DNA from: Lachnospiraceae bacterium UBA3638
GTDB lineage: Bacteria > Bacillota > Clostridia > Lachnospirales > Lachnospiraceae
DNA: 21,809 bases
Direction: 5' to 3'
NCBI GenBank assembly: GCA_002373595.1
Contig: DFKT01000099.1
Coordinates: 12,827-34,635, forward strand
Shown here piece after piece: positions 14,826 through 21,809 of the stretch. How positions within the stretch are numbered: position 1 is the first letter of the stretch; every line of letters begins with the position of its first letter. The position numbers and the translations under genes are program-made. A model generated the notes under the pieces. It saw only the letters and a program-made list of their open reading frames with translations. It searched no databases and was not told the origin of the DNA.

Positions 14826-16925
14826 ATGCTTGACATAGAGAAGCGTAACAAACTCAAGAAAACGAAACTGTATATCTCCAACATGCGCCCTGTATTTAAC
14901 ATGCGCGCTCTCTACTCCGATACGACGGAAGGATTTGTTTCCCCTTCGGAGCCGAATGAAGGAGACTGGGTTAAAGTTCGCTTTCGCACCGCCAAGAACA
15001 ATGTGGACTATGTCTATCTCGTATGGCGCGGGAGGAGATATCCCATGCAGAAGGTCGAGTCTGCGGTGCATTTCGACTATTATGAGACCGGTGTGTCCAT
15101 CGGTTCCGAGAAATTCCAATATCATTTCGAAATAGAGTCCGGACGTCTCACATGCTTTTTTGATGTGAGAGGTGCTGTCAATGAAGCAAATGACTATTAC
15201 GACTTTGTCCTTATCCCGGGATTTCACACTCCCCAGTGGGCAAAGGGCGCTGTCATGTATCAGATATATGTCGACAGATTCTGTAACGGCGATCCTTCCA
15301 ATGATGTTCAGACAAATGAATACTGCTATATCGGCGAGCCCGTAAGACATGTCGACGAGTGGGATGCTTATCCCGCATCAATGGATGTGCGAAGCTTTTA
15401 CGGCGGCGACCTGCAGGGTGTACTCGACAAGATGGATTATATAGAGAGCCTCGGAGTCGAGGTCATCTATTTCAATCCGCTCTTTGTATCACCTTCCAAT
15501 CACAAATATGACATACAGGACTACGATCATATAGACCCTCATTTCGGAAAGATCGTCACCGAGTGGGGAGACCTGCTCTCACCCGGCGACAAAGACAATA
15601 AGAATGCGACCAGATACATCAGCCGTGTGACGGAGCACGCCAATCTTACCGCATCGGACGAGCTTTTCTGCAAGGTGGTAGAGGAAGCGCACAGACGCGG
15701 GATCAGAGTCATACTGGACGGAGTGTTCAATCACTGCGGATCGTTCAATAAATGGATGGACCGCGAGAGGATATATGAGAATGCACCCGGATACGAAAAG
15801 GGTGCGTATGTGAGCGAGGGAAGTCCCTATCACAATTACTTCCTGTTCCACAGACCGGGATGGCCGTACAATAACAGCTACGACGGATGGTGGGGACACG
15901 ATACGCTACCGAAACTTAACTACGAGGGATCAAGAGATCTGTATGACTATGTTCTCGGTATAGGAAAGAAATGGGTATCCCCTCCGTTCAACGCTGACGG
16001 ATGGAGACTCGATGTTGCTGCGGACCTCGGCAGATCTCAGGAGTTTAACCATAAGTTCTGGAAGGATTTCAGACGTGCGGTCAAGTCGGCCAATCCCAAT
16101 GCCATCATACTCGCGGAGCACTACGGCAATACGAGAGATTGGCTTCAGGGAGATGAGTGGGATACTGTAATGAACTACGACGCGTTCATGGAGCCCGTAA
16201 CCTGGTTCCTTACAGGTATGGAGAAGCACAGCGACGACTTTAGGGAGGATCTGCTCGGAAATGCAGACAGCTTCTGGGGTGCGATGAAGCATCACAATGC
16301 AAGCTTCACCGCGCCCAGTATGCTCGTTGCGATGAACGAACTTTCCAATCACGACCACTCGAGATTCCTCACCAGGACCAATCACAAGGTCGGAAGGACG
16401 GGTACGCTCGGACCCAGAGCAGCGGAGGAAGGTATCAGCAAGGCGGTATTCCGCGAGGCGGTCACGATTCAGATGACATGGTTCGGTGCGCCTACCATAT
16501 ACTACGGTGATGAAGCGGGAGTTTGCGGATTTACCGATCCCGACAACAGACGCACATACCCCTGGGGCAGAGAGGATGAGAAACTCATACAGTTCCATAG
16601 GGATATAATAGCTCTCAGAAAACAGCATCCCGTATTCCGTACAGGATCGCTCAAGCCATTGGATAGCGGATATAATTTCCTCTCATACGGCAGATTTACG
16701 AGAGATGAGCAGATGCTCGTGATCATCAACAACAATAATCATGAGGTCACCAAGGAATTAACCGTGTGGGAAATAGGTACGCACAGGAGCGGCAGCATGC
16801 AGATACTTATGCAGTCGACCGCTGACGGATATGAGATGGGAGGAAAGACCATACCCTTGTGTGCAGGTGTTATGCAGATCACGCTGCCGGCTACATCCGC
16901 GACTATCATGATCCATGTTCCTTGA
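14826..16925 (+). CDS. GH13 alpha-glycosidase (neopullulanase/maltogenic amylase-like)
   Basis: 699 residues, no signal peptide, so probably cytoplasmic. An N-terminal beta domain (about 20-130, with RALYSDTTEGFVSPSEP) resembles those of maltodextrin-acting GH13 enzymes. The catalytic barrel follows from about 140 (AVMYQIYVDRFCNG). All four conserved regions are present: DGVFNH (298-303), GWRLDVAAD with nucleophile Asp396, AEHYG with acid/base Glu431, and NHD (508-510) with the third carboxylate Asp510. A C-terminal beta domain closes the protein. An insertion around 245-280 (EWGDLLSPGDKDNKNATRY) lies in the domain B region. It likely hydrolyses maltodextrins or related alpha-glucans; the exact specificity cannot be read. 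I use the ATG at 14826 because it follows the promoter directly; neither it nor the later ATGs (14883, 14904) has a ribosome binding site. Confidence 0.9.
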   Translation: MLDIEKRNKLKKTKLYISNMRPVFNMRALYSDTTEGFVSPSEPNEGDWVKVRFRTAKNNVDYVYLVWRGRRYPMQKVESAVHFDYYETGVSIGSEKFQYHFEIESGRLTCFFDVRGAVNEANDYYDFVLIPGFHTPQWAKGAVMYQIYVDRFCNGDPSNDVQTNEYCYIGEPVRHVDEWDAYPASMDVRSFYGGDLQGVLDKMDYIESLGVEVIYFNPLFVSPSNHKYDIQDYDHIDPHFGKIVTEWGDLLSPGDKDNKNATRYISRVTEHANLTASDELFCKVVEEAHRRGIRVILDGVFNHCGSFNKWMDRERIYENAPGYEKGAYVSEGSPYHNYFLFHRPGWPYNNSYDGWWGHDTLPKLNYEGSRDLYDYVLGIGKKWVSPPFNADGWRLDVAADLGRSQEFNHKFWKDFRRAVKSANPNAIILAEHYGNTRDWLQGDEWDTVMNYDAFMEPVTWFLTGMEKHSDDFREDLLGNADSFWGAMKHHNASFTAPSMLVAMNELSNHDHSRFLTRTNHKVGRTGTLGPRAAEEGISKAVFREAVTIQMTWFGAPTIYYGDEAGVCGFTDPDNRRTYPWGREDEKLIQFHRDIIALRKQHPVFRTGSLKPLDSGYNFLSYGRFTRDEQMLVIINNNNHEVTKELTVWEIGTHRSGSMQILMQSTADGYEMGGKTIPLCAGVMQITLPATSATIMIHVP

Positions 16926-16950
16926 TTTTTTCAGGCCGCTGTGATACAGT
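16922..16950 (+). promoter_or_regulatory. Probable promoter of tRNA-Leu
   Basis: TTGATT (16922-16927, containing the stop codon of the GH13 gene), 17 bp, then TACAGT (16945-16950) with TGA before it as an extended -10. The start would be near 16957, a few bases before the mature tRNA. Confidence 0.5.
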
Positions 16951-16961
16951 TATTTGGCTTT

Positions 16962-17045
16962 GCGGGTATGGCGGAATAGGTAGACGCAAGGGACTTAAAA
17001 TCCCTCGGTGGCGACACCGTGCCGGTTCAAGTCCGGCTACCCGCA
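16962..17045 (+). tRNA. tRNA-Leu (anticodon UAA)
   Basis: 84 nt. The acceptor stem GCGGGTA pairs with TACCCGC. The anticodon stem AGGGA/TCCCT holds the loop CTTAAAA, so the anticodon is TAA. A long class II variable arm (CGGTGGCGACACCG) and a T arm GCCGG-TTCAAGT-CCGGC complete it. The discriminator is A17045. CCA is not encoded (ATG follows), so it is added after transcription. No terminator separates it from the DUF3048 gene, 47 bp downstream, so the two may share a transcript. Confidence 0.97.
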
Positions 17046-17092
17046 ATGTTTTATTGTTTGAAAATATGCATCATAAGGATAGATGAAGTGCT

Positions 17093-18310
17093 ATGAAGAT
17101 TAATAAGATAAGCAAAAAGATATCTCTTATACTTGTGCTCACAATGCTTTCCGTCAGTGTATTGTCGGGATGCGGGCGGAAAGATCCCGACAGCGGAAAC
17201 GGAGACGGTCAGGGTCAGTCGACTGTGGATGACGGTGGGGACAACGGCGGAAACGGCGGATCAGGAAGCGGAGACGATGATGCTGCAAACCACCCCGGTC
17301 AGGCCAGAAGTAAACTTACCGGAGAGTGGAAGGATGAGAAGGTAGCAAACCGCAGACCCCTTGCCATCACGATCGCAAACAATAAGCCGGCATTTCCTCA
17401 GAGAGGTGTATCCAAGGCTTCAGTTATAATAGAAGCTCCCATGGAGGGTGGACTCAATACGAGACTCCTTGCCATAGTGGAGGATTATGATGATGTAGAT
17501 TACTTCTGCCCCGTCAGAAGCGTAAGACACTATTTTGCGGTAGATTCCATGCCCTACGACAGCATACTATGCCACTGGGGACTCTCGGTTGCTTATGTAG
17601 GATCGCTTATCAACAGTGACGATATCGACAATGTAAGTGCAGCCGTTGAGGGAGTCGAAAGACCTTGGGACAATGCATTCTTCAGATCCAAGGAGCGTCA
17701 GCAGGACGGATACTCCACAGAGTATACCGGAGCTATGATGGTCAGCGGCAGAGAGAGCTATGAGCAGGCTGTCAAGGAACTCGGATATCGCACAGAGTAC
17801 AGTGAGAATTTCAAGCAGGACTTCCTCTTCGCCAAGGACGGAAAGCCCGTTACATATGATGACAACCCGGATGCCAAGATCATAAGGCTCGGAGGTCACG
17901 GTGACAATAATTCCGGATACGGACATCTCACTCCCTACTTTGAGTACAACGAAGAGGACGGACTCTATCACAGATACAATTTTATCAAGGACGGCGAAGC
18001 AACCGAGATGACCGACGAGATGAATGACGAGCCGGTTGCAGTGAAGAATGTCATCGTGCAGATAGTATCCGGACATTTCCTTGATGATAACGGATATCTC
18101 GTATTCGATGTATACTCCACCAGCCCTGCCAACGAGGCGTATGTATTTACCGAGGGCAAGATGATAAAGGCAAGCTGGTCCAAGGGCTTCGACAGATACG
18201 ATCCCGTGTACTATTACGACGAGGACGGTGAGGAGATAGTCTTGAATCAGGGAAAGACCTGGATCTGCCTCCTCTGGGATGCTCACAAGAATCTCCTCGA
18301 ATACGAATGA
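17093..18310 (+). CDS. DUF3048 (YerB-like) lipoprotein
   Basis: 405 residues. A lipoprotein signal peptide ends in LSGC (Cys27), followed by a Gly/Asp/Asn-rich tether (about 28-66). The rest is a two-part globular domain typical of the YerB/DUF3048 family, with RRPLAITIANNKPAFPQRGV, the acidic MEGGLNTRLLAI stretch and a C-terminal part with VIVQIVSGHF and NQGKTWICLLWD. Proteins of this family are exported and their function is not established. A modest AAGGAT site lies 12 bases before the ATG; no better start is seen. Translation of the next gene starts inside its stop codon (ATGA overlap), so the two products are probably made together at the membrane. Confidence 0.88.
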   Translation: MKINKISKKISLILVLTMLSVSVLSGCGRKDPDSGNGDGQGQSTVDDGGDNGGNGGSGSGDDDAANHPGQARSKLTGEWKDEKVANRRPLAITIANNKPAFPQRGVSKASVIIEAPMEGGLNTRLLAIVEDYDDVDYFCPVRSVRHYFAVDSMPYDSILCHWGLSVAYVGSLINSDDIDNVSAAVEGVERPWDNAFFRSKERQQDGYSTEYTGAMMVSGRESYEQAVKELGYRTEYSENFKQDFLFAKDGKPVTYDDNPDAKIIRLGGHGDNNSGYGHLTPYFEYNEEDGLYHRYNFIKDGEATEMTDEMNDEPVAVKNVIVQIVSGHFLDDNGYLVFDVYSTSPANEAYVFTEGKMIKASWSKGFDRYDPVYYYDEDGEEIVLNQGKTWICLLWDAHKNLLEYE

Positions 18311-19494
18311 TGAAAAAGAAGGTAATATATACCGCACTGATCGCGGGAGTGCTCTTACTTAATCTGATCGCAAGATTATCCCGCCCCTTCAGTGACTTCT
18401 ATGTGAATAAGATATTTCCGCTTTGGGTGGGCTCGTACGGAAGAGTTACGGGCCTTTTTCCTTTCTCTGTGGGAGAGTGGCTTCTCGGTGCACAGGGCTG
18501 TCTGATGGGCCTTGCGGCGCTGCTGCTTGTGGTCGCACTCATCGCATGGTTTGCAAAGGGAAGGAAGAGGTTTCCCTTTAGAGGATTTTGGAGATTTCTG
18601 GGAAACGAGCTGATATTTGTAGCTTGGCTTATGACGCTTAACTGCTTCATACTGTACCAGGCATCACCGTTCGGCAATGACCTGATAGAGAAAGCCGTCA
18701 GCAAATGCGAGCAGACAGACTCGGGCGCAGAGTATGACAGCTTCGAGAATCTTATATATCTGTACAACGATATGGTAAGAGAGTGCAATGAGCTCTGCGA
18801 TATCATGGAGAGAGATGAGAGAGGCCGGATCATCTACTCGGGTTCCGTGCTTCATGACGGCACTGCCTGTGACATGCAGGATAAGGCTGTTGAAGCGGTG
18901 CATGATCTCGAGAAGGAGTTCCCGAGACTTAAGGGGTATTATTCCAGACCGAAGGCGCTGCTTTCATCGGACTTCATGTGTCAGCAGTATATGCTGGGGT
19001 ATTATTTTCCTTTTTCCCTCGAGGCCAATTACAATAATGTAGCATATATAATGAATCTTCCGTCGACCATGTGCCATGAGCTCAGCCATCTGAGAGGATA
19101 TATATTTGAGGATGAGGCCAATTTCCTCGGATACCTCGCCTGCGTACAGTCGGATGATGATGTGTTCAGATACAGTGGGGACCTCAGTGTGCTTGGTTAT
19201 ATCGCTGCGGATATCAATAAGCAGATAGATGCCGATCCCGATAAGTATATCGCCATCATAGAGAGTATAGGTCTCGAGGAACCGGATCCCAGGATCACAC
19301 AGGATGATGTCTTTGTTCTCAGCGAGGACTGGGACAGGATAGAGGAGGAAGCCGTGATCCCGACGGAGACGGTCAGTGAAGCCGCTGATGCCTTTATAGA
19401 CGGGAATCTGAAGGCAAACGGCGTATCCGACGGCAAGATAAGCTACAGCAGGGTGGTCAGACTTATCCTTGCATACAGGGCGGCCAAGGGGTGA
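18307..19494 (+). CDS. DUF3810-type membrane protein with an HExxH metalloprotease motif
   Basis: 395 residues. Three membrane helices lie near the N-terminus (about 6-24, 58-83 and 99-118). A long soluble part carries HELSH (257-261), followed seven residues later by EDEANF (268-273). His257, Glu258 and His261 would be the zinc and catalytic residues, and Glu268 or Glu270 the third ligand, as in gluzincins. The family resembles DUF3810, whose substrates are not known. The gene overlaps the lipoprotein gene by 4 bp (ATGA). It may process or shed surface proteins, possibly with the upstream lipoprotein as partner; that link is inference from operon structure only. Confidence 0.82.
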   Translation: MMKKKVIYTALIAGVLLLNLIARLSRPFSDFYVNKIFPLWVGSYGRVTGLFPFSVGEWLLGAQGCLMGLAALLLVVALIAWFAKGRKRFPFRGFWRFLGNELIFVAWLMTLNCFILYQASPFGNDLIEKAVSKCEQTDSGAEYDSFENLIYLYNDMVRECNELCDIMERDERGRIIYSGSVLHDGTACDMQDKAVEAVHDLEKEFPRLKGYYSRPKALLSSDFMCQQYMLGYYFPFSLEANYNNVAYIMNLPSTMCHELSHLRGYIFEDEANFLGYLACVQSDDDVFRYSGDLSVLGYIAADINKQIDADPDKYIAIIESIGLEEPDPRITQDDVFVLSEDWDRIEEEAVIPTETVSEAADAFIDGNLKANGVSDGKISYSRVVRLILAYRAAKG

Positions 19495-19511
19495 ATAGGC
19501 AAATATCTCAC

Positions 19512-19541
19512 TTGACATACGGGGCCGTACATAAATAAAAT
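19512..19541 (+). promoter_or_regulatory. Promoter of the ABC importer operon with a dyad in the spacer
   Basis: TTGACA (19512-19517) and TAAAAT (19536-19541) are 18 bp apart, with a start expected near 19548. The spacer contains the inverted repeat TACGG-GG-CCGTA (19518-19529), directly against the -35, a good place for a repressor to act. Confidence 0.7.
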
Positions 19542-19559
19542 AGTTATGTTTTGTGATTT

Positions 19560-19572
19560 GGGGCGACGCCCC
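19560..19572 (+). other. GC-rich hairpin next to the ribosome binding site of the importer operon
   Basis: GGGGC (19560-19564) pairs with GCCCC (19568-19572) across a 3-nt loop and abuts the GGGGAGGA ribosome binding site (19573-19580). It could tune translation of the first gene. No T-box or other large riboswitch fits the leader of about 36 nt. Confidence 0.5.
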
Positions 19573-19583
19573 GGGGAGGAAAT

Positions 19584-20570
19584 ATGAAAAAATTATTCAA
19601 GAAGGCAATGGCAGTTTGTCTTGCCGCGGTAATGACAGTAGGACTTTGCAGCTGTGGACAGGCCGGAAATAAAACCTTAAACATTGCGATAGTAAAGCAG
19701 CTCGATCATGCTTCACTTGATGAGATCGCCAGTGCTATCGAGGCCCAGCTTAATGAGCTCGGAACTCAGAACGGTGTAGAGGTCAAGGTGACCGTATATT
19801 CCGGACAGAACGATCAGAGCACTATCAAGCAGATCTGCGACCAGGCTATCGCGCAGAAGGTCGATGCTATCGTGCCCATCGCTACCATGGCAGCTCAGGT
19901 TGCAGCGGGAAGCGCACAGGATTCCAAGACTCCCGTAATCTTTGCGGCTGTATCAGATCCCAAGGCAGCTGATCTTACCGGATTTGAGTATGTAACCGGT
20001 ACCAGCGACGGACTTAATACCAATTTCATCATGGATATGATGTTCACCCAGAATCCTGATATCAAGAAAGTCGGACTTCTCTATTCGACTTCTGAGGTAA
20101 ACTCCCAGACTCCCATTGAGGAGGCTAAGGCATATCTTGCCGACAAGAACATAGAGACTGTTGCTTACTTCGCAAATAACAATGAAGAAGCAGTTATGTC
20201 AGCGGCACTCTTTGTTGATTCCGAGGTCGATGCTGTATTTACCCCGACCGACAATGTCATCATGGCAGCAGAGCTTGCTATATATGAGACCTTTGCAGAT
20301 GCAGGCATCCCTCACTATGCCGGTGCAGATTCCTTTGTAAGGAACGGCGCATTCGCTACCTGCGGTGTCAACTACACCGAGCTTGGCAAGAAGACCGCTG
20401 ACCTTGCGTTTAAGGCTGCAAGAGAAGGCATGGAAGGTATGGAGGATTACTACCTCATGGACGGCGGAATCATCACCGTCAATACCGAGACTGCCGCAAA
20501 GATCGGCGCAGATATCTCCAAGTTCAACGGAATGGGTGAGATCGTAGAGGTTACTACCACGGAGGAATAA
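19584..20570 (+). CDS. ABC transporter substrate-binding lipoprotein (TrpX-like)
   Basis: 328 residues. The signal peptide ends in the lipobox LCSC (Cys24), so the protein is anchored outside the membrane. The mature part begins LNIAIVKQLDHASLDEIASA, the usual opening of the ABC_sub_bind (PF04392) family. It also has DAIVPIATMAAQVAA and DAVFTPTDNVIMAAE, typical of its two periplasmic-binding lobes. Characterised or predicted members include the TrpX group, thought to import tryptophan or other aromatic amino acids; the ligand here is not shown. Start ATG 19584 follows GGGGAGGA. It is the first gene of a three-gene importer. Confidence 0.9.
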   Translation: MKKLFKKAMAVCLAAVMTVGLCSCGQAGNKTLNIAIVKQLDHASLDEIASAIEAQLNELGTQNGVEVKVTVYSGQNDQSTIKQICDQAIAQKVDAIVPIATMAAQVAAGSAQDSKTPVIFAAVSDPKAADLTGFEYVTGTSDGLNTNFIMDMMFTQNPDIKKVGLLYSTSEVNSQTPIEEAKAYLADKNIETVAYFANNNEEAVMSAALFVDSEVDAVFTPTDNVIMAAELAIYETFADAGIPHYAGADSFVRNGAFATCGVNYTELGKKTADLAFKAAREGMEGMEDYYLMDGGIITVNTETAAKIGADISKFNGMGEIVEVTTTEE

Positions 20571-20573
20571 TAC

Positions 20574-21476
20574 TTGTCCGTAGTTCTCAGCATTTTAAAA
20601 ACGGCTCTGGAGCTTGGTCTTCTTTATGCTCCCGTGCCGATGGCGCTCTTCTTAAGCTACAGAGTGCTTGATATAGCGGATCTTACAACCGACGGCTGCT
20701 TCGTTCTGGGAGCAGCCGTATCGGTCGTTTGTACTGTAGCGGGACATCCCATATTAGGGGTCTTCCTTGCGATGATAGCGGGAGTATGTGCGGGATATGT
20801 CACGGCATTTCTTCAGACGAGACTTGGAGTCCCCTCCATACTCGCAGGTATCATCACCAATACAGGATTATATACGATCAATCTCATGGTCATGGGATGG
20901 AAGGCAAATGTCAGCCTTCTGAAAGTTGCAACGCTTTTCTCCATGCTTAAATCCACGGGATTTGGCGGGCAGAGTTATGCAACGATCCTTGCAGGAGTGA
21001 GTGTAGTCATCCCTGCGATACTCCTTGTATGGTTCTTAAATACGCGTCTTGGACTCTCCATCAGAGCAACGGGTGACAATATAGACATGGTCCGTGCATC
21101 CAGCGTCAATCCGGTATTTACCATAACTGTCGGACTGTGTGTTGCAAATGCATTAACTGCGCTCTCCGGAGCTATGGTTGGACAGTACCAGAATACCGTT
21201 GATATCAACGGAGGAACCGGCATAGTCGTAATTGGTCTCGCATGTCTCATCATAGGTGAGACGGTGCTGGGCAGAAGGACCGTAGTAAAGGGTGTCATAG
21301 CGGCGATCATCGGATCGATAATATATCGTGTGATCTACGCTGTCGTTCTCTATACCGGTATAGTACCCGTGCAGGGCCTTAAACTCATCACGGCAATAGT
21401 GGTTGCACTTGCGATAGCATTCCCGACGATCAAGTCCTCGGCTGCTTTCAGGAGGAGGAAGAGAAAGAATGCTTGA
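20574..21476 (+). CDS. ABC transporter permease (TrpY-like, BPD_transp_2 class)
   Basis: 300 residues with about eight membrane helices, related to the branched-chain amino acid/sugar permease class. Features include YRVLDIADLTTDGCFVLGAA near the start, RLGVPSILAGIITNTGLYTI, and a basic RRRKRKNA end. Translation starts at TTG 20574, supported by GGAGG (20561-20565) eight bases upstream, inside the end of the lipoprotein gene. It lies 3 bp after that gene's stop codon and overlaps the ATPase by 8 bp. Confidence 0.92.
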   Translation: MSVVLSILKTALELGLLYAPVPMALFLSYRVLDIADLTTDGCFVLGAAVSVVCTVAGHPILGVFLAMIAGVCAGYVTAFLQTRLGVPSILAGIITNTGLYTINLMVMGWKANVSLLKVATLFSMLKSTGFGGQSYATILAGVSVVIPAILLVWFLNTRLGLSIRATGDNIDMVRASSVNPVFTITVGLCVANALTALSGAMVGQYQNTVDINGGTGIVVIGLACLIIGETVLGRRTVVKGVIAAIIGSIIYRVIYAVVLYTGIVPVQGLKLITAIVVALAIAFPTIKSSAAFRRRKRKNA

Positions 21477-21809
21477 GATAAGAGACATTTCCAAGACTTT
21501 CAATCCCGGAACGGTCAATGAAAAGACGGCGGTCAGCCATCTCTCATTAACTGTGGACGATGCGGATTTCATAACGATCATCGGATCGAACGGCGCAGGC
21601 AAGTCGACGCTCTTTAATGCGATAGCCGGAAGTTTTATCGTGGATGAGGGAAAGATCATCCTGGGAGGCCAGGATATCACATTCCTCGAGGAGCATAAGA
21701 GGAGCCGCGTTATAGGGAGGATGTTCCAGGATCCCCTTAAGGGAACCGCACCTTCCATGACGATAGAGGAAAACCTCGCGCTCGCATACCTTCGTTCATC
21801 GGAGGGCAC
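21469..21809 (+). CDS. ABC transporter ATPase (TrpZ-like), 5' part, cut by the window end
   Basis: The first 113 codons of the importer's ATPase are visible. The opening MLEIRDISKTFNPGTVNEK is followed by Walker A GSNGAGKST (39-47) and the Q-loop in GRMFQDPLKG (Gln87). Signature and Walker B lie beyond the window. ATG 21469 follows GGAGGAGGAAG and overlaps the permease by 8 bp. Together with the preceding two genes it forms a complete importer of the TrpXYZ type. Confidence 0.92.
   Translation, partial: MLEIRDISKTFNPGTVNEKTAVSHLSLTVDDADFITIIGSNGAGKSTLFNAIAGSFIVDEGKIILGGQDITFLEEHKRSRVIGRMFQDPLKGTAPSMTIEENLALAYLRSSEG

Noticed and set aside
14643..15350. 235-codon minus-strand frame across the start of the GH13 gene
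   Set aside because: Crosses a terminator and two promoters and has low-quality composition; considered a shadow.
15930..16628. 232-codon minus-strand frame inside the GH13 gene
   Set aside because: Overlaps the conserved catalytic regions of the glycosidase and resembles no known protein; it is a shadow frame.
17567..18337. 256-codon minus-strand frame over the DUF3048 gene
   Set aside because: Antisense to a lipoprotein with clear family motifs; no ribosome binding site and no motif of its own.

Overview
The window looks like chromosomal DNA of a member of the Clostridia (Bacillota), probably a gut or rumen relative of Lachnospiraceae/Oscillospiraceae. This is inferred from strong AGGAGG-type ribosome binding sites, frequent TTG starts, lipoproteins with short Gram-positive signal peptides, and the gene order HU - rqcP - divIC-like - tilS - hpt - ftsH. 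That order matches the well-known Bacillus/Clostridium cluster but lacks the sporulation genes yabP, yabQ and spoIIE. Species cannot be named from the sequence alone.

Layout. (1) 1-251: 3' end of a gene for a lysine/alanine-rich, histone-H1-like tail, then a terminator that can work in both directions. (2) 342-3919, minus strand: a MacA/MacB-type efflux operon (adaptor, ATPase, permease). (3) 4152-6185: 2-isopropylmalate synthase fused in frame to a complete C-terminal AraC-type DNA-binding domain. Its promoter region carries a perfect 11-bp direct repeat with a 17-bp period just upstream of the -35 and a perfect 10-bp inverted repeat flanking the start point. This is the most striking item here: a possible leucine-sensing enzyme that is also a transcription factor. 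(4) 6269-9843: a membrane-anchored SurA-like protein, the CCA-adding enzyme and a PEGA-domain lipoprotein, closely packed. (5) 9964-14619: HU with a strong promoter and terminator, RqcP, then a tightly overlapping divIC-like/tilS/hpt/ftsH operon whose promoter lies so close to the first ATG that the mRNA looks leaderless. (6) 14640-14784: a promoter-to-terminator unit without a credible ORF, possibly a small RNA. (7) 14826-16925: a GH13 alpha-glycosidase, also apparently leaderless. (8) 16962-17045: tRNA-Leu(UAA) without an encoded CCA, so it needs the Cca enzyme of region 4. (9) 17093-19494: a YerB-like (DUF3048) lipoprotein overlapping a DUF3810-type membrane HExxH protein. (10) 19584-21809: an ABC importer of the TrpXYZ-like class (lipoprotein, permease, ATPase cut by the window end).

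The genes are mostly housekeeping (tRNA maturation and modification, ribosome quality control, division, purine salvage, proteolysis), mixed with envelope transport and lipoprotein genes. Coupled translation (overlaps of 4-11 bp, often with TTG starts) is common. No coding gap exceeds 300 bases. The largest are 3920-4151 (divergent promoters) and 14620-14825 (candidate small RNA and terminator).
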